Of a stretch of DNA of 64,000 bases, positions 36,267 to 45,877 are shown piece by piece. The translations under genes and the position numbers were made by a program. Within the stretch, counting starts at the first letter, position 1. Every line of letters begins with the position of its first letter. Under the pieces are notes generated by a model. The model had not been told where the DNA came from and made no database searches. It was given only the letters and a program-made list of their open reading frames with translations. This DNA comes from Sediminicola sp. YIK13 (GTDB lineage: Bacteria > Bacteroidota > Bacteroidia > Flavobacteriales > Flavobacteriaceae), in contig NZ_CP010535.1 in the NCBI RefSeq assembly GCF_001430825.1, positions 972,501 through 1,036,500 on the forward strand, written 5' to 3'.

Positions 36267-37082
36267 CTACTGATTACCTAAAATTATGGGCAACCCACTA
36301 TCGCCAGAACCAATAACAATTACTTTGCTATTTGGGGATTCCGCTAATTTAATAGTCGCTTCTATCCCTTTGTCCTGAAGAATTTTATCATTCAACGAAG
36401 CACTCAAAATACGGTTCGACTCTGCCTTACCTTGGGCTTCTATTATTACTTTTTCAGCCTCTTTTTGAGCGGTCACCAATCTAAATTCATATTCCAAAGA
36501 TTCTTGTTCTTGCTTCAACTTGCGCTCAATAGCCTCCTTTATAGTTGGTGGTAAGGTCACATCGCGAACCAGTACCTCATTGAGTTGTATGTACTGACCG
36601 TCAACAATTTTTTTGGTTTCCTCATAAATTTCTGCCTGTATGGCGTCCCTTTTACTAGAATATAATTGTTCTGGGGTATAACGTCCTACAACACTTCTGG
36701 CAGCAGATCTTATTGTTGGCAATAGTACACGCTGAATGTATTCCTCTCCTTTTTCTTGGTGCAATTTTCCCAAGAATTCTCTTTTAGGTTCAAACCAAGC
36801 GGAAGCATCTAATTTAATATCCAATCCATTAGAGGATAGCACATTCATTTTTTCGAACACTTCTTGTTGTCTTACTTCGTAAATGAAGACTTTGTTCCAA
36901 GGGGCCACTATATGAAAACCTTCGCCCATTGCAGGCTCATCGGTAACAACACCTCCCCCAAAAGTTTCATATAAAACGCCTGCCTTACCAGATCCAATGG
37001 TAACAGCCGATTTGGTGATTAGAATAACCAATAAAATAATAATAAATATTGCAGGTAATGCAATCTTAGGTAATTTGTCCAT
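36267..37082 (-). CDS. Prohibitin-family SPFH membrane protein
   Basis: 271 aa. One N-terminal transmembrane helix (about 7-26) is followed by an SPFH/prohibitin domain (IGSGKAGVLYETFGGG; RQQEVFEKMNVLSSNGLDIKLDA; VVGRYTPEQLYSSKRDAIQ) and a coiled-coil segment (about 190-240). Prohibitins form large membrane rings that act as scaffolds and chaperones, often with FtsH or other proteases. It is the second gene after the 677-aa VWA membrane protein with a 15-base gap, so the two are co-transcribed. The bacterial function remains poorly defined. Confidence 0.9.
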   Translation of the reverse strand: MDKLPKIALPAIFIIILLVILITKSAVTIGSGKAGVLYETFGGGVVTDEPAMGEGFHIVAPWNKVFIYEVRQQEVFEKMNVLSSNGLDIKLDASAWFEPKREFLGKLHQEKGEEYIQRVLLPTIRSAARSVVGRYTPEQLYSSKRDAIQAEIYEETKKIVDGQYIQLNEVLVRDVTLPPTIKEAIERKLKQEQESLEYEFRLVTAQKEAEKVIIEAQGKAESNRILSASLNDKILQDKGIEATIKLAESPNSKVIVIGSGDSGLPIILGNQ

Positions 37083-37097
37083 ATTCTATATTTAATT

Positions 37098-39131
37098 TTA
37101 ACTTAATCCATTATATTTTCTCAAAAACCATTCCGCAGAAAGTGCAGCTATAATTATGGCCAATAAAATTTTAAAATCGATTAAAGATACAACATTTTGA
37201 CTGCCTATTTGGGTTGGCAAATAACGTTTATCATTAATTAACTCCGCTATAAGACTATCTGTCATCTCTTGGTAATAAAGACTGCCCCCTGTATTTTGCG
37301 CCAATCTTCCCATCTTTAGATAATTACTGGATGAAAATTGGTTTTCGAGATCAAAATCCAGAATTTTAAAACTTCCGGATTTCGTTATATTTTCATTTTG
37401 CACACTTACCTTAAACTCATAAGAGCCACTGGTGAAATTTTCCAGATCGGCCTCATAATATCCGTTTTTCAATAACATTGGTATTTCGCGTACGGCCTTA
37501 TCAGATAATCGTTTGATGGTAAGGGATAAGGAGGCATTAGCGTCAAACACATACGTCTTATTAAAGTATGACGCTTTTATTTTTGCATCGCCGGCACCAG
37601 AAAATATCGTATTATAATCGAGCGTTAACCGCTCCTTGGCTTTATTTGTTGCCAGGTAAAATACCAATTTGCCCATCAATTCATCAAAATTATTGAAGTC
37701 TTGGTCGTTTCTAAAACTTTGCATTCTCCATTTCCATATATTCTCCCCAAACAAGACCGCTTCCTTTCTGCTACCATCCGTAATAACAGCCAATAGTGGC
37801 TCCCCTACCTCTACCCCTTTGATGCGCTGGTCCAACACTGTTTCATGGGATTTTGTGATCAGAATCTCCCCCAGATCACTTTCCAAAGGTGGAAAATTGG
37901 ATATGGAAAATTCAGAATTGTTGAAAATTGAAAAATTGGGGTTTAGTACCGGAAATATTTCTTCAATTTGATTGTAGGTGTTCTTTTCAAAACTATTTTG
38001 CACAGAATTCAAAAAGCGCCAATCCGTTTTTGAACCCGTTATAGTGAATATTTGTGCCTCTTTGGTCCTTACAAAGTCAAAAATGGGCTTAAAGCTACTT
38101 ATGGGTTGATAAAGGATGAACAGATCAATATCATCCAATTTAGCCACGTCCGTGCCAGGTTTAAATATCGTTACCCTACGTTGTTCGTTACTCTCAATAG
38201 CCTTTTTTAATGCCCCTATATCGGGATGGAGCATATCTGAAATAATAGCCACATTGGTTTTTTCATCTATGACCTCCAATGCTATTTCGCGTTGGTTATT
38301 AACGGTGTTTTTTTCGTTCTTTAAAGGACTTGCCGTAATTTTTATTTCCTTAACTCCGACCGTTTTTGCCTCCAATAGGCTATTTATCCTTTTGGAATTG
38401 TCTGTTTTTGATAAATTGACCGTCTCCGTAGCCACAACCTTACCATCAATCAAAATCCGGACCACGGTATTTATAGTGCCCTCGCCTTCATAGGCGATAT
38501 AGGCTTCCAAGGGAAATTTGTTTTTTAAAAAGGCGTATTTATTGGCATTGACCTGGGAGATTCTTATGTCATCATAAGTTGCGGTGTCACCTACCACTAC
38601 TGGATACACTGCAATTTTATTGGGGGAACCGTAGAACTCATAATCTACCCCAACCGTTTGGTTTCCATCACTTATCATAATGACAGCCATACTGTAAGTA
38701 TCAAATAAGGTATTGATAGAATTCAACGCATTGGCAATATTGGTACTTTTTTTAGTGAAAGTTAAACTGTCCAGAGCTTCCAAGTCATTTCCGAAACTGA
38801 AGGTTTCAAGGTTGAACATATCCAAAACACCTTCGTTTTTGACTATTTTATTAACCAGGGAATCAATATTGGTGCTTTTACTGATTTCCTTTAAGGAAGT
38901 AGAATTATCGACCAGGAGTATTAAATTGGACTTTTCAATCTCGTACTCTGTTTTGGTGAATTTTGGATTGATAAATAATAAAAGAATGCCGAAGATGGCT
39001 AGAAAACGTAAAAGGGAGAGGTAAACTTTAAGTTTCCTACTCCCTTTGGTCTTATAAAAATATTGAACCAGTACTATTCCGAATGCGAACAAAACCGCGA
39101 GCAAAATTAATAGTACTGAAGATGTCTGCAT
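37098..39131 (-). CDS. Membrane-anchored VWA-like protein
   Basis: 677 aa. Two N-terminal transmembrane helices (about 4-24 and 36-54) and one C-terminal helix (about 650-670) flank a large, probably periplasmic region. Residues about 68-230 form a VWA-like domain with a MIDAS-type DNSTS (DxSxS) and MISDGNQTVG. Later parts are beta-rich (Ig-like) and include a ThuA/GATase-like segment around KTNVAIISDMLHPDIGALK. The helix-helix-VWA-helix plan resembles Bat-type aerotolerance proteins, but no other bat genes are present. It is directly upstream of the prohibitin gene. Confidence 0.82.
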   Translation of the reverse strand: MQTSSVLLILLAVLFAFGIVLVQYFYKTKGSRKLKVYLSLLRFLAIFGILLLFINPKFTKTEYEIEKSNLILLVDNSTSLKEISKSTNIDSLVNKIVKNEGVLDMFNLETFSFGNDLEALDSLTFTKKSTNIANALNSINTLFDTYSMAVIMISDGNQTVGVDYEFYGSPNKIAVYPVVVGDTATYDDIRISQVNANKYAFLKNKFPLEAYIAYEGEGTINTVVRILIDGKVVATETVNLSKTDNSKRINSLLEAKTVGVKEIKITASPLKNEKNTVNNQREIALEVIDEKTNVAIISDMLHPDIGALKKAIESNEQRRVTIFKPGTDVAKLDDIDLFILYQPISSFKPIFDFVRTKEAQIFTITGSKTDWRFLNSVQNSFEKNTYNQIEEIFPVLNPNFSIFNNSEFSISNFPPLESDLGEILITKSHETVLDQRIKGVEVGEPLLAVITDGSRKEAVLFGENIWKWRMQSFRNDQDFNNFDELMGKLVFYLATNKAKERLTLDYNTIFSGAGDAKIKASYFNKTYVFDANASLSLTIKRLSDKAVREIPMLLKNGYYEADLENFTSGSYEFKVSVQNENITKSGSFKILDFDLENQFSSSNYLKMGRLAQNTGGSLYYQEMTDSLIAELINDKRYLPTQIGSQNVVSLIDFKILLAIIIAALSAEWFLRKYNGLS

Positions 39132-39220
39132 ATAATTTATTAATTCATTTGATAGCCAAAAGGGAAACCTCCTTATTTTTTAAAGCAGAGGATGAACAAT
39201 CAATACCCTTAGATGACTGG

Positions 39221-39967
39221 TTATGTCAACATTCCACCATCAACATTTAAAACTTGTCCTGTTACATAAGCAGAAAGGTCTGAAGCAAAGAACAAGCAAG
39301 CATTTGCAACATCATCAGGAGAACCACCGCGCTTAAGTGGAATGCCATCTCTCCAACCCTGAACTACTTTGGCATCTAATTTATCTGTCATTTCCGTTTC
39401 TATAAATCCTGGTGCAATAGCATTGCAACGAATGTTTCTGGAACCAAGTTCCAAAGCCACAGATTTGGTAAAACCTATCATCCCTGCTTTAGAGGCCGCA
39501 TAATTGGTCTGTCCTGCATTCCCTTTTACCCCAACAACACTACTCATATTAATTATAGAACCTTTGCGCTGCTTCAACATAGTACGCTGTACAGCCTTGG
39601 TCATGTTGAAAACCGATTTTAAATTGATCTCTATAACAGCATCAAAATCTTCTTCGGACATACGCATCAGCAAATTATCCTTTGTAATACCAGCATTGTT
39701 GATCAAGACATCTATACTGTCAAAATCTTCCAGTATTTTGCCAACCAATTTTTCTGAGTCCTCATAACTGGCGGCATTACTTTTGTATGCTTTAGCCTTA
39801 ATGCCTTTAGCCGTTAATTCTTTTTCCAATTCAAGGGCAGGTGCCTCACTGGAACTATAGGTAAAGGCTACATTGGCACCGTGATCCGCAAAAACCTTGG
39901 CTATCCCCATACCTATACCCCTACTGGCACCAGTAATAATAACATTTTTTCCTTCTAGAAGCTTCAT
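39221..39967 (-). CDS. fabG: 3-oxoacyl-[acyl-carrier-protein] reductase
   Basis: 248 aa short-chain dehydrogenase, fatty-acid elongation step using NADPH. The start is the ATG at 39965-39967 (MKLLEGKNVIITGASRGIG); an upstream in-frame start adds 11 poorly fitting residues. The nucleotide loop TGASRGIG, NNAG, catalytic Ser in NMSSVVG and the YAASKAG Tyr-Lys pair are present, with IAPGFIETEMTD and the C-terminal VTGQVLNVDGGM typical of FabG. It follows the sucD terminator, so it has its own promoter. Confidence 0.95.
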   Translation of the reverse strand: MKLLEGKNVIITGASRGIGMGIAKVFADHGANVAFTYSSSEAPALELEKELTAKGIKAKAYKSNAASYEDSEKLVGKILEDFDSIDVLINNAGITKDNLLMRMSEEDFDAVIEINLKSVFNMTKAVQRTMLKQRKGSIINMSSVVGVKGNAGQTNYAASKAGMIGFTKSVALELGSRNIRCNAIAPGFIETEMTDKLDAKVVQGWRDGIPLKRGGSPDDVANACLFFASDLSAYVTGQVLNVDGGMLT

Positions 39968-40027
39968 GTGATTCTTTTGTTTACTTAAGTTGATATTCAA
40001 ATATAGGCTATGTTTCAGATAAGGCGA

Positions 40028-40079
40028 AAAAAAAACCCTATTCCTCCCGAATTTAATTCAGAATGATAGGGATTTTTTT
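40028..40079 (-). terminator. Terminator after sucD
   Basis: ATCCCTAT-type stem: CCCTAT (40066-40071 read on the minus strand) pairs with ATAGGG (40036-40041), with a long loop, followed on the minus strand by a run of T (complement of 40028-40035). The stem is only six base pairs, so efficiency is uncertain. Confidence 0.6.
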
Positions 40080-40120
40080 GAGATTCATTTACTGAATCCT
40101 ATATATCTATAGACTAATTA

Positions 40121-40993
40121 TTAGCCTACTACTTCTTTTACTTTTAAACCAATTTCTGCTGGAGAATCTACTACGTGGATTCCACATTCCCTCATAATAC
40201 GTTTTTTGGCCTGAGCTGTATCATCGCTACCACCAACAATAGCACCTGCATGGCCCATCGTTCTTCCTGCCGGAGCAGTTTCACCTGCGATAAAACCTAC
40301 GATTGGCTTTTTACTACCACTGGCTTTGTACCAATGGGCAGCATCAGCTTCCAATTGACCACCAATCTCTCCAATCATAACCACACACTGTGTTTCTGGA
40401 TCGTTGATCAACAATTCAACAGCTTCTTTTGTTGTAGTACCAATAATTGGATCTCCACCAATTCCAATGGCGGTAGTTATCCCCAATCCTTGACGCACTA
40501 CCTGGTCAGCAGCTTCGTATGTTAATGTTCCTGATTTTGAAACGATTCCAATATTTCCTTTCTTAAAGACAAAACCTGGCATAATACCTACTTTTGCCTC
40601 CCCTGGGGTAATTACTCCTGGACAGTTAGGACCTATCAGTCTGCAATCTTTACCTTTTATATAGTCGTAAACCTTCACCATATCAGCTACAGGAATACCT
40701 TCGGTAATAGTAATAATAACTTTTATTCCTGCTTCGGCTGCTTCCATAATGGCATCTGCTGCAAATGCGGGTGGCACAAAGATAATAGTTGTATCCGCTC
40801 CTACTTTCTCTACAGCTTCCTCTACAGTGTTGAAAACAGGTCTTCCCAAATGCTCCTGACCTCCTTTACCTGGAGTAACACCTCCAACTACGTTGGTTCC
40901 GTATTCGATCATTTGTTCGGCGTGAAAAGTACCTTCACTACCTGTAAAACCTTGTACAATAATTTTCGAGTCCTTATTAACTAAAACGCTCAT
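40121..40993 (-). CDS. sucD: Succinyl-CoA ligase, alpha subunit
   Basis: 290 aa TCA-cycle enzyme subunit that binds CoA and carries the phosphohistidine. The CoA-binding segment is [20 protein letters not shown], the family motifs [12 protein letters not shown] and [10 protein letters not shown] are present, and the phospho-His lies in [12 protein letters not shown]. The beta subunit gene (sucC) is not in the window. The gene stands at the end of the lipid A cluster with 74 bases of spacing from the LpxD-like gene. Confidence 0.97.
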   Translation of the reverse strand: MSVLVNKDSKIIVQGFTGSEGTFHAEQMIEYGTNVVGGVTPGKGGQEHLGRPVFNTVEEAVEKVGADTTIIFVPPAFAADAIMEAAEAGIKVIITITEGIPVADMVKVYDYIKGKDCRLIGPNCPGVITPGEAKVGIMPGFVFKKGNIGIVSKSGTLTYEAADQVVRQGLGITTAIGIGGDPIIGTTTKEAVELLINDPETQCVVMIGEIGGQLEADAAHWYKASGSKKPIVGFIAGETAPAGRTMGHAGAIVGGSDDTAQAKKRIMRECGIHVVDSPAEIGLKVKEVVG

Positions 40994-41067
40994 TCTATAT
41001 TTGGTTTATTTTTTGGTTTACAAAAATATGTCTTAAAAAACGATTTCTAAAGTATTCGCTTGCTTAT

Positions 41068-42000
41068 TTATTCCTTGAATTTATCCAAGATGAAAGGTAT
41101 TTGTTTTACATAGGCCAATTGCTTCAATTTCTCCCTTGCCTCTTCAGCCGGACTACCAAAATAATTCTTACCTCCCTCCAATGACTTTGATACCCCAGAT
41201 TGGGCCATGATCACCGCTTTTTTACCGATGGTGATCCCACTAATAACACCCACTTGTCCCCAAAGGATTACTTCATCCTCGATTACAACACATCCGGCGA
41301 TTCCCGTTTGGGAAGCAATAAGGCACTTTTCACCAATCACAGTATCGTGGCCTATATGAACTTGATTGTCCAGCTTGGATCCTTTTTTAATGGTGGTATC
41401 CCCTGTTACTCCTTTATCTATGGTACACAAAGCCCCAATGTCTACGTGATCCCCTATTACTACCCTACCTCCGGACAATAATTTGTCGTACCCGGTAGGA
41501 CGATTTTTATAATAAAAAGCATCTCCCCCTAACACGGCACCGGCATGGATGGTAACGTGGTCGCCAATAACACAATTATCATAAATGGAGACGTTGGAAT
41601 GTATAACACAATGGTCCCCAATGACCACATTGTTCCCAATAAACGCATTGGGTTGAATGGTTGTATGTTTCCCAATTTTTGCAGTGGGAGCTATATTGCT
41701 GGCGGATTTTTCAAATGGCCTAAAAAAGTTGGTCAACGTATTAAAATCCCGGAATGGGTCATCAGAAATTAAAAGTGCCTTCCCTTCCGGGCAAGGAACC
41801 TCCTTGTTGATGAGTACAACAGTAGCGTTGGAATTTAAGGCCTTATCATAATATTTCGGATGATCCACAAAAACAATATCTCCTGCTTCCACCACATGAA
41901 TTTCGTTCATCCCTAAAATTGGAAAGTCATCATCCCCTACATATTTTGTATTGATGATGCCTGCAATCTGTTTTAAGGAATAAGGAATGGGAAATTTCAT
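41068..42000 (-). CDS. LpxD-like acyltransferase, second copy in cluster
   Basis: 310 aa. An N-terminal LpxD-type uridine-binding domain (about 1-100) precedes a hexapeptide beta-helix (IGKHTTIQPNAFIGNNVVIG; DNQVHIGHDTVIG with the active-site-type His; QTGIAGCVVIEDEVILWG). It is clearly related to the 341-aa LpxD encoded at 44829-45854 but shorter and different in its C-terminal part. A second acyltransferase or an acyltransferase for another sugar nucleotide is possible; which of the two makes lipid A cannot be told by sequence alone, although the longer one sits in the lpxC-fabZ operon. Confidence 0.85.
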   Translation of the reverse strand: MKFPIPYSLKQIAGIINTKYVGDDDFPILGMNEIHVVEAGDIVFVDHPKYYDKALNSNATVVLINKEVPCPEGKALLISDDPFRDFNTLTNFFRPFEKSASNIAPTAKIGKHTTIQPNAFIGNNVVIGDHCVIHSNVSIYDNCVIGDHVTIHAGAVLGGDAFYYKNRPTGYDKLLSGGRVVIGDHVDIGALCTIDKGVTGDTTIKKGSKLDNQVHIGHDTVIGEKCLIASQTGIAGCVVIEDEVILWGQVGVISGITIGKKAVIMAQSGVSKSLEGGKNYFGSPAEEAREKLKQLAYVKQIPFILDKFKE

Positions 42001-42076
42001 TGTTTGATATTAAAAAAGGTGTTTAACAAAAAGAGTATTCCTCCAAAAGCTCAACACCTATATATGATTAACTAGA

Positions 42077-42643
42077 TTATTCTTTTACACGCTCCATATA
42101 AGCGCCTTTCTCTGTATCCACTTTTATTTTATCACCTTCATTGATAAACAAAGGGACATTTACACTGGCACCAGTCTCTACTTTGGCCGGTTTCGTGGCA
42201 TTGGTAGCGGTATTCCCCTTTACACCTGGTTCTGTATAGGTAACTTCCAAAACAACACTGGCTGGCATATCAACAGACAAGGGCATGCTATCCTCTGTGT
42301 TGAACAAAATGGTCACCATTTCACCTTCTTTCAATAATCCTGGAGCATCCAATGAACTTTCTTGAAGTGTAATTTGATTGTAATCATCGGTGTTCATAAA
42401 GTGATACGTTTCCCCTTCCGAATAAAGGAATTGGTAGGTGCGGGTCTCTACACGAACATCTTCAATTTTGTGTCCTGAAGAAAAGGTATTGTCAATTACC
42501 TTTCCAGTAGTGACACTTTTTAGTTTCGTACGTACAAAAGCAGGACCTTTTCCCGGTTTAACGTGTAAAAATTCAATAATTTTAAAAATATCGTGGTTAT
42601 ACCTGATGCATAAACCTTTTCTAATATCTGATGTAGATGCCAT
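42077..42643 (-). CDS. efp: Elongation factor P
   Basis: 188 aa, three beta domains. EF-P relieves ribosomes stalled at polyproline stretches. The N-terminal KOW-like domain has the tip loop HVKPGKGPAFVRTKLK with Lys32, the usual modification site, and the C-terminal domain ends KIKVDTEKGAYMERV. It is 5 bases after lpxA on the same strand, a common arrangement in this group. Confidence 0.97.
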   Translation of the reverse strand: MASTSDIRKGLCIRYNHDIFKIIEFLHVKPGKGPAFVRTKLKSVTTGKVIDNTFSSGHKIEDVRVETRTYQFLYSEGETYHFMNTDDYNQITLQESSLDAPGLLKEGEMVTILFNTEDSMPLSVDMPASVVLEVTYTEPGVKGNTATNATKPAKVETGASVNVPLFINEGDKIKVDTEKGAYMERVKE

Positions 42644-42648
42644 ATAAA

Positions 42649-43434
42649 TTAATTTGTACTAAAATATCCTTTCATTATCCCTCTCTGGGAATCTCTTATA
42701 AACTGTAAAATCTCATCTCTTTCCGGAGTTGCTTCCATCTCTGCCTCTATGATCTGTACAGCCTGAGAATTATTGTAGTTTTTCTGGTAGAGTATTCTAT
42801 AAATATTCTGGATTTCCCTGATCTTATCAGATTCAAATCCCCTGCGCCTTAGTCCTACTGAATTAATCCCGACATAAGATAAGGGTTCCCTAGCAGCTTT
42901 CACAAAGGGAGGAACATCTTTTCTTACCAATGAGCCTCCAGTTACAAAAGCGTGGTGCCCTATAGATACAAATTGATGAACCGCAACCAGACCTGCCAAA
43001 ATCACATTATCTCCAATGGTAACATGTCCGGCCAAAGTAGAGTTGTTCGAGAAGATACAATTATCCCCAATAAAACAATCATGGGCTACGTGACAGTATG
43101 CCATAATCAGGCAATTCTTGCCTATTTTGGTTTTCATTCTGTCCGAAGTCCCCTTATTTATGGTAGCACATTCCCGAATGGTAGTATTGTCACCTATCTC
43201 TACGGTAGTTTCTTCTCCTTTATACTTTAAGTCTTGGGGCGTTGCTGAAATTACGGCTCCTGGAAAAATATTACAATTTTTTCCTATTCTAGCTCCTTCC
43301 ATTATGGTCACATTGGATCCTATCCAAGTTCCCTCGCCGATAATAACGTTATTATGAATAGTAGTAAACGGCTCCACCACCACATTCTTGGCGATTTTTG
43401 CCCCTGGATGTATATACGCCAGTGGTTGGTTCAT
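42649..43434 (-). CDS. lpxA: UDP-N-acetylglucosamine acyltransferase
   Basis: 261 aa left-handed beta-helix enzyme, first step of lipid A synthesis: transfers a hydroxyacyl chain from ACP to UDP-GlcNAc. The hexapeptide repeats run from IHPGAKIAKNVVVEPF; the catalytic His lies in CHVAHDCFIGDN, and GLRRRGF marks the family C-terminal domain. It begins one base after the lpxC-fabZ stop and is followed closely by efp, so co-transcription is certain in practice. Confidence 0.96.
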   Translation of the reverse strand: MNQPLAYIHPGAKIAKNVVVEPFTTIHNNVIIGEGTWIGSNVTIMEGARIGKNCNIFPGAVISATPQDLKYKGEETTVEIGDNTTIRECATINKGTSDRMKTKIGKNCLIMAYCHVAHDCFIGDNCIFSNNSTLAGHVTIGDNVILAGLVAVHQFVSIGHHAFVTGGSLVRKDVPPFVKAAREPLSYVGINSVGLRRRGFESDKIREIQNIYRILYQKNYNNSQAVQIIEAEMEATPERDEILQFIRDSQRGIMKGYFSTN

Positions 43435-43435
43435 A

Positions 43436-44836
43436 TTATTTCTTTTTTGCTATTTGTGCCATCATTTCTGCCTCGCAAACCAATTTACCGTTTGCATAAG
43501 CATAAGCTTGCATATGGCATATTCCTCTCCTTATAGGGGTAATTAGGCTACAGTGAAAGGTTAGGGTGTCACCTGGCAATACTTTTTGTTTAAATTTTAC
43601 ATTATCGATCTTCATAAAGAAGGTCAGATAATTCTCGGGATCGGGAACAGTACTCAAAACCAAGATTCCTCCGGTCTGTGCCATGGCCTCCACCTGTAAA
43701 ACTCCAGGCATCACAGGAGCATCGGGAAAATGTCCTACAAAAAAAGGTTCGTTCATGGTCACGTTCTTCATTCCTACCACATGACTATCGGACAGTTCCA
43801 AAATTCTGTCGATCAATAAGAATGGTGGTCTATGTGGCAACATGGCCATAATTTGATGGATATCCATCAAGGGTGGCAGGTTGAGATCATAGGTAGGAAC
43901 GCTGTTCCTTTTCTCCATTTTTATTATTTTGGACAATTTTTGTGCAAATTGGGTATTCACAAAATGCCCCGGTTTATTTGCAATGACTTTACCTCGTATC
44001 CTTGTACCTACCAAGGCAAGGTCACCTATAACATCCAATAGCTTATGCCTTGCAGCCTCGTTTGGATGGTGTAGGGTAAGGTTGTCCAGAATGCCATTTG
44101 GTTTTACCGAAAGCTTTTCTTTTTTAAAGGCTTTTTGTAGTTTCAACATGGTAGATTCGGAAATCTCCTTATCTACATATACAATGGCGTTATTTAGATC
44201 ACCTCCTTTAATCAACCCATGCTCCAACAACATTTCCAGTTCATGTAAAAAACTAAAAGTACGCGCTAGGGCTATTTCTGTTTTAAAATCTGATAAACGC
44301 TCCAAGGTTGCATTTTGGGTCCCTAATACTTTGGTCCCAAAATCGACCATGGTGGTCACTTGGTATTCATCTGAAGGAATGATGGTAATTTCACTTCCAG
44401 TGGCCTCGTCTTTATAGGTAATAACCTCTTTTACTACATATTCATTCCTAACAGCATCTTGTTCCACAATGCCAGCTTTTTCCAAAGCTTCTATAAAAAA
44501 CTTGGAGGAACCATCCATTATGGGCGGTTCAGACGAGTTGAGCTCTATGAGGACATTATCAATTTCCAAACCTACCAGAGCAGCTAGCACGTGCTCAGAA
44601 GTTTGAATCTTGACCCCATTTTTTTCTAAATTGGTACCGCGCTGGGTATTCACCACATAATTGGCATCGGCCTCAATGATGGGTTCCCCTTCTATATCAA
44701 CTCTTTTGAAGGCGTAGCCATGGTTTTCAGGAGCTGGCACAAATTTCATTGTGACATTCTCTCCGGTATGTAATCCAACACCGGACAGTGTAATCTCCTT
44801 CTCTATAGTCCTTTGTTTAGCAGTTGTTTTACTCAC
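43436..44836 (-). CDS. lpxC-fabZ: LpxC-FabZ fusion: deacetylase / hydroxyacyl-ACP dehydratase
   Basis: 466 aa. Residues about 8-300 are LpxC, the zinc deacetylase committing to lipid A (GVGLHTGENVTMKF; TSEHVLAALVGLEIDN with the zinc His; a second His motif in the DNLTLHHPNEAARHKLLD region). Residues about 320-466 are FabZ (MLPHRPPFLLIDRIL; GHFPDAPVMPGVLQVEAMAQ with catalytic His and Glu). The fusion is characteristic of Bacteroidetes and ties hydroxyacyl use in lipid A to fatty-acid elongation. It overlaps lpxD by 8 bases. Confidence 0.97.
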   Translation of the reverse strand: MSKTTAKQRTIEKEITLSGVGLHTGENVTMKFVPAPENHGYAFKRVDIEGEPIIEADANYVVNTQRGTNLEKNGVKIQTSEHVLAALVGLEIDNVLIELNSSEPPIMDGSSKFFIEALEKAGIVEQDAVRNEYVVKEVITYKDEATGSEITIIPSDEYQVTTMVDFGTKVLGTQNATLERLSDFKTEIALARTFSFLHELEMLLEHGLIKGGDLNNAIVYVDKEISESTMLKLQKAFKKEKLSVKPNGILDNLTLHHPNEAARHKLLDVIGDLALVGTRIRGKVIANKPGHFVNTQFAQKLSKIIKMEKRNSVPTYDLNLPPLMDIHQIMAMLPHRPPFLLIDRILELSDSHVVGMKNVTMNEPFFVGHFPDAPVMPGVLQVEAMAQTGGILVLSTVPDPENYLTFFMKIDNVKFKQKVLPGDTLTFHCSLITPIRRGICHMQAYAYANGKLVCEAEMMAQIAKKK

Positions 44837-45854
44837 TGGTTTTATTTTTTTCTAGTTGTTCCAATCTATTGACAAGTTTCGGTAGATTCTTGAAATGTAC
44901 ATAGGATTTATTGAAATCCCCATAATGTAGGGAAGGTGAACCTTGCAAAATCTCACCATCCTTGATATTTCTACCTATTCCGGATTGTGCTTGGATTTTC
45001 ACCCCATCTCCAATGACAATATGGCCAACAATGCCCACTTGTCCTCCTATCAAACAGTTCTTGCCTATTTTTGTTGATCCAGCGATACCCGTTTGTGCGG
45101 CTATTACCGTATGTTCACCAATTTCCACATTATGTGCAATTTGGATTTGGTTGTCCAATTTAACGCCTTTTCTTAATATGGTAGAACCTAAGGTGGCCCT
45201 ATCTATAGTGGTTCCAGCACCAACATCTACATCATCTTCCAATACTACGTTCCCTGTCTGTGGTACTTTGCTGAATTCTCCATTGCCATTGGGTACAAAC
45301 CCAAATCCATCGGCACCTAATATTACCCCGCTGTGGATGACACATTTATTGCCAATTTGGGTATCTGAGTAAATTTTGGCCCCGGCAAAAACAGTGACAT
45401 TATTGCCAATGGTAACATTGTCCCCAATGTAAACATTTGGGTAGATTTTTACTTCATTTCCCATTTTCACATGTTCCCCTACATAGGAGAAAGCTCCTAG
45501 GTATAATCCAGTTCCATAAGATGCTGAATCAGATAGAAAAACCGGGTTCTCAATACCGGTCTTAACATTTTTGGCCTGATTATAATATTCCAATAATTTG
45601 GAAAAAGACTTATAGGCATCATCTACCTTGATCAAGGTAGTCTTTAAAACATGATCTGGTTTAAAGCTCCTGTTCACGATGGTAATGGAAGCCTGGGTAG
45701 AATAAATGTAGGGAGTATATTTGGGATTAGCCAAAAAGGTAAGGGAACCGTCCTCGCCTTCCTCAATTTTGGACAGCTTATGAACGGTGATTTCAGGGTT
45801 ACCTTCAACCTCACCTTCCAATATACCCGCAATCTGGCTAGCTGTAAATTTCAT
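44829..45854 (-). CDS. lpxD: UDP-3-O-acylglucosamine N-acyltransferase
   Basis: 341 aa trimeric enzyme adding the second acyl chain in lipid A synthesis. The N-terminal uridine-binding domain (about 1-100) is followed by hexapeptide repeats with DNQIQIAHNVEIGEHT, which holds the catalytic His, and a C-terminal helix (PKLVNRLEQLEKN). First gene of the lpxD / lpxC-fabZ / lpxA / efp operon. Confidence 0.96.
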   Translation of the reverse strand: MKFTASQIAGILEGEVEGNPEITVHKLSKIEEGEDGSLTFLANPKYTPYIYSTQASITIVNRSFKPDHVLKTTLIKVDDAYKSFSKLLEYYNQAKNVKTGIENPVFLSDSASYGTGLYLGAFSYVGEHVKMGNEVKIYPNVYIGDNVTIGNNVTVFAGAKIYSDTQIGNKCVIHSGVILGADGFGFVPNGNGEFSKVPQTGNVVLEDDVDVGAGTTIDRATLGSTILRKGVKLDNQIQIAHNVEIGEHTVIAAQTGIAGSTKIGKNCLIGGQVGIVGHIVIGDGVKIQAQSGIGRNIKDGEILQGSPSLHYGDFNKSYVHFKNLPKLVNRLEQLEKNKTSE

Positions 45855-45877
45855 GAGGACAAAAGTAAGAAAAATAG

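Noticed and set aside
43929-44417. A 162-aa plus-strand frame inside lpxC-fabZ
   Set aside because: Antisense shadow of a certain gene with no recognisable domain.
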